The notes under the pieces are model-generated. The model ran no database searches. It had not been told where the DNA came from and saw only the letters and a program-made list of their open reading frames with translations. Shown here piece after piece: positions 6,580 through 6,709 of a stretch of 6,709 bases of DNA (position 1 is its first letter; every line of letters starts with the position of its first letter). The translations under genes were made by a program, and so were the position numbers. The DNA comes from Acidobacteriota bacterium. GTDB taxonomy: Bacteria > Acidobacteriota > Polarisedimenticolia > QHYA01. The DNA lies in assembly GCA_003223995.1 (NCBI GenBank), contig QHYA01000160.1, forward strand, positions 1-6,709. Direction: 5' to 3'.

Positions 6580-6709
6580 GTGACCTTCCGGATTGCGCTC
6601 AGAATGCTGCTCGGGCTATCGGCGCTCGCCGCGGCGGCCCCCCTCCTCTCCTGCGGGCAGGGACACCGGAACGGCGGGGGAGCGGCCGCGGAAGAGATGG
6701 CGGCGAAAG
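6580..6709 (+). CDS. Probable lipoprotein, 3' partial
   Basis: Only the first 43 codons are present; the frame is open to the window edge. From GTG 6580 the protein begins (M)TFRIALRMLLGLSALAAAA and continues PLLSCGQG: a short Arg-bearing n-region, a hydrophobic core and a lipobox LLS-C with Cys25. This is a classical signal-peptidase-II lipoprotein signal. After the Cys comes a Gly/Ala-rich tether. GTG 6580 is preferred over the in-frame ATG at 6604 because it supplies the positively charged n-region, but neither start has a clear ribosome-binding site. Expected location is membrane-anchored on the outer face of the inner membrane or in the outer membrane. What follows the signal is outside the window, so no function can be given. 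Confidence 0.6.
   Translation, partial: MTFRIALRMLLGLSALAAAAPLLSCGQGHRNGGGAAAEEMAAK

Overview
The window is a GC-rich, densely coded piece of bacterial chromosome. Long antisense open frames, heavy G/C third-position use and the gene mix (a phosphodiesterase with TPRs, a YfhO-like membrane protein, a crotonase and a lipoprotein) suit an environmental lineage such as Acidobacteriota, Eisenbacteria-like bacteria or former Deltaproteobacteria. That placement is inference; nothing here fixes the phylum. There are no rRNA or tRNA genes, CRISPR arrays, transposases or phage genes.

Layout. Positions 1-2853 (+) hold a large gene entering from the left edge. It encodes a membrane anchor, an SPFH/band-7-like domain, a complete alkaline-phosphatase-superfamily phosphodiesterase domain and about nine TPR-like repeats. 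After a 25-bp convergent gap, a two-gene minus-strand operon (5456 down to 2879) encodes a 105-residue charged helical protein and then a polytopic YfhO/GT-C-like membrane protein. A 258-bp divergent spacer (5457-5714) contains three hairpins, one with a perfect 14-bp stem. Positions 5715-6473 (+) encode a 252-residue enoyl-CoA hydratase/isomerase-family protein with both catalytic glutamates. The right edge cuts the start of a probable lipoprotein gene (6580 onward).

Function. The phosphodiesterase/TPR protein and the YfhO-like protein both look like envelope proteins, and their families often act on lipid- or polymer-linked phosphate and sugar groups. They converge rather than share an operon, so a joint pathway is only a hypothesis. 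The crotonase looks like a separate acyl-CoA metabolism gene.

The two most interesting points are the SPFH-phosphodiesterase-TPR domain combination, which shows only when the first gene is read back to the window edge, and the start of the YfhO-like gene. There, the only ATG with a good ribosome-binding site and ATGA coupling lies one frame off the coding frame, and a CCCTTTC heptamer sits exactly where a -1 shift would repair it.
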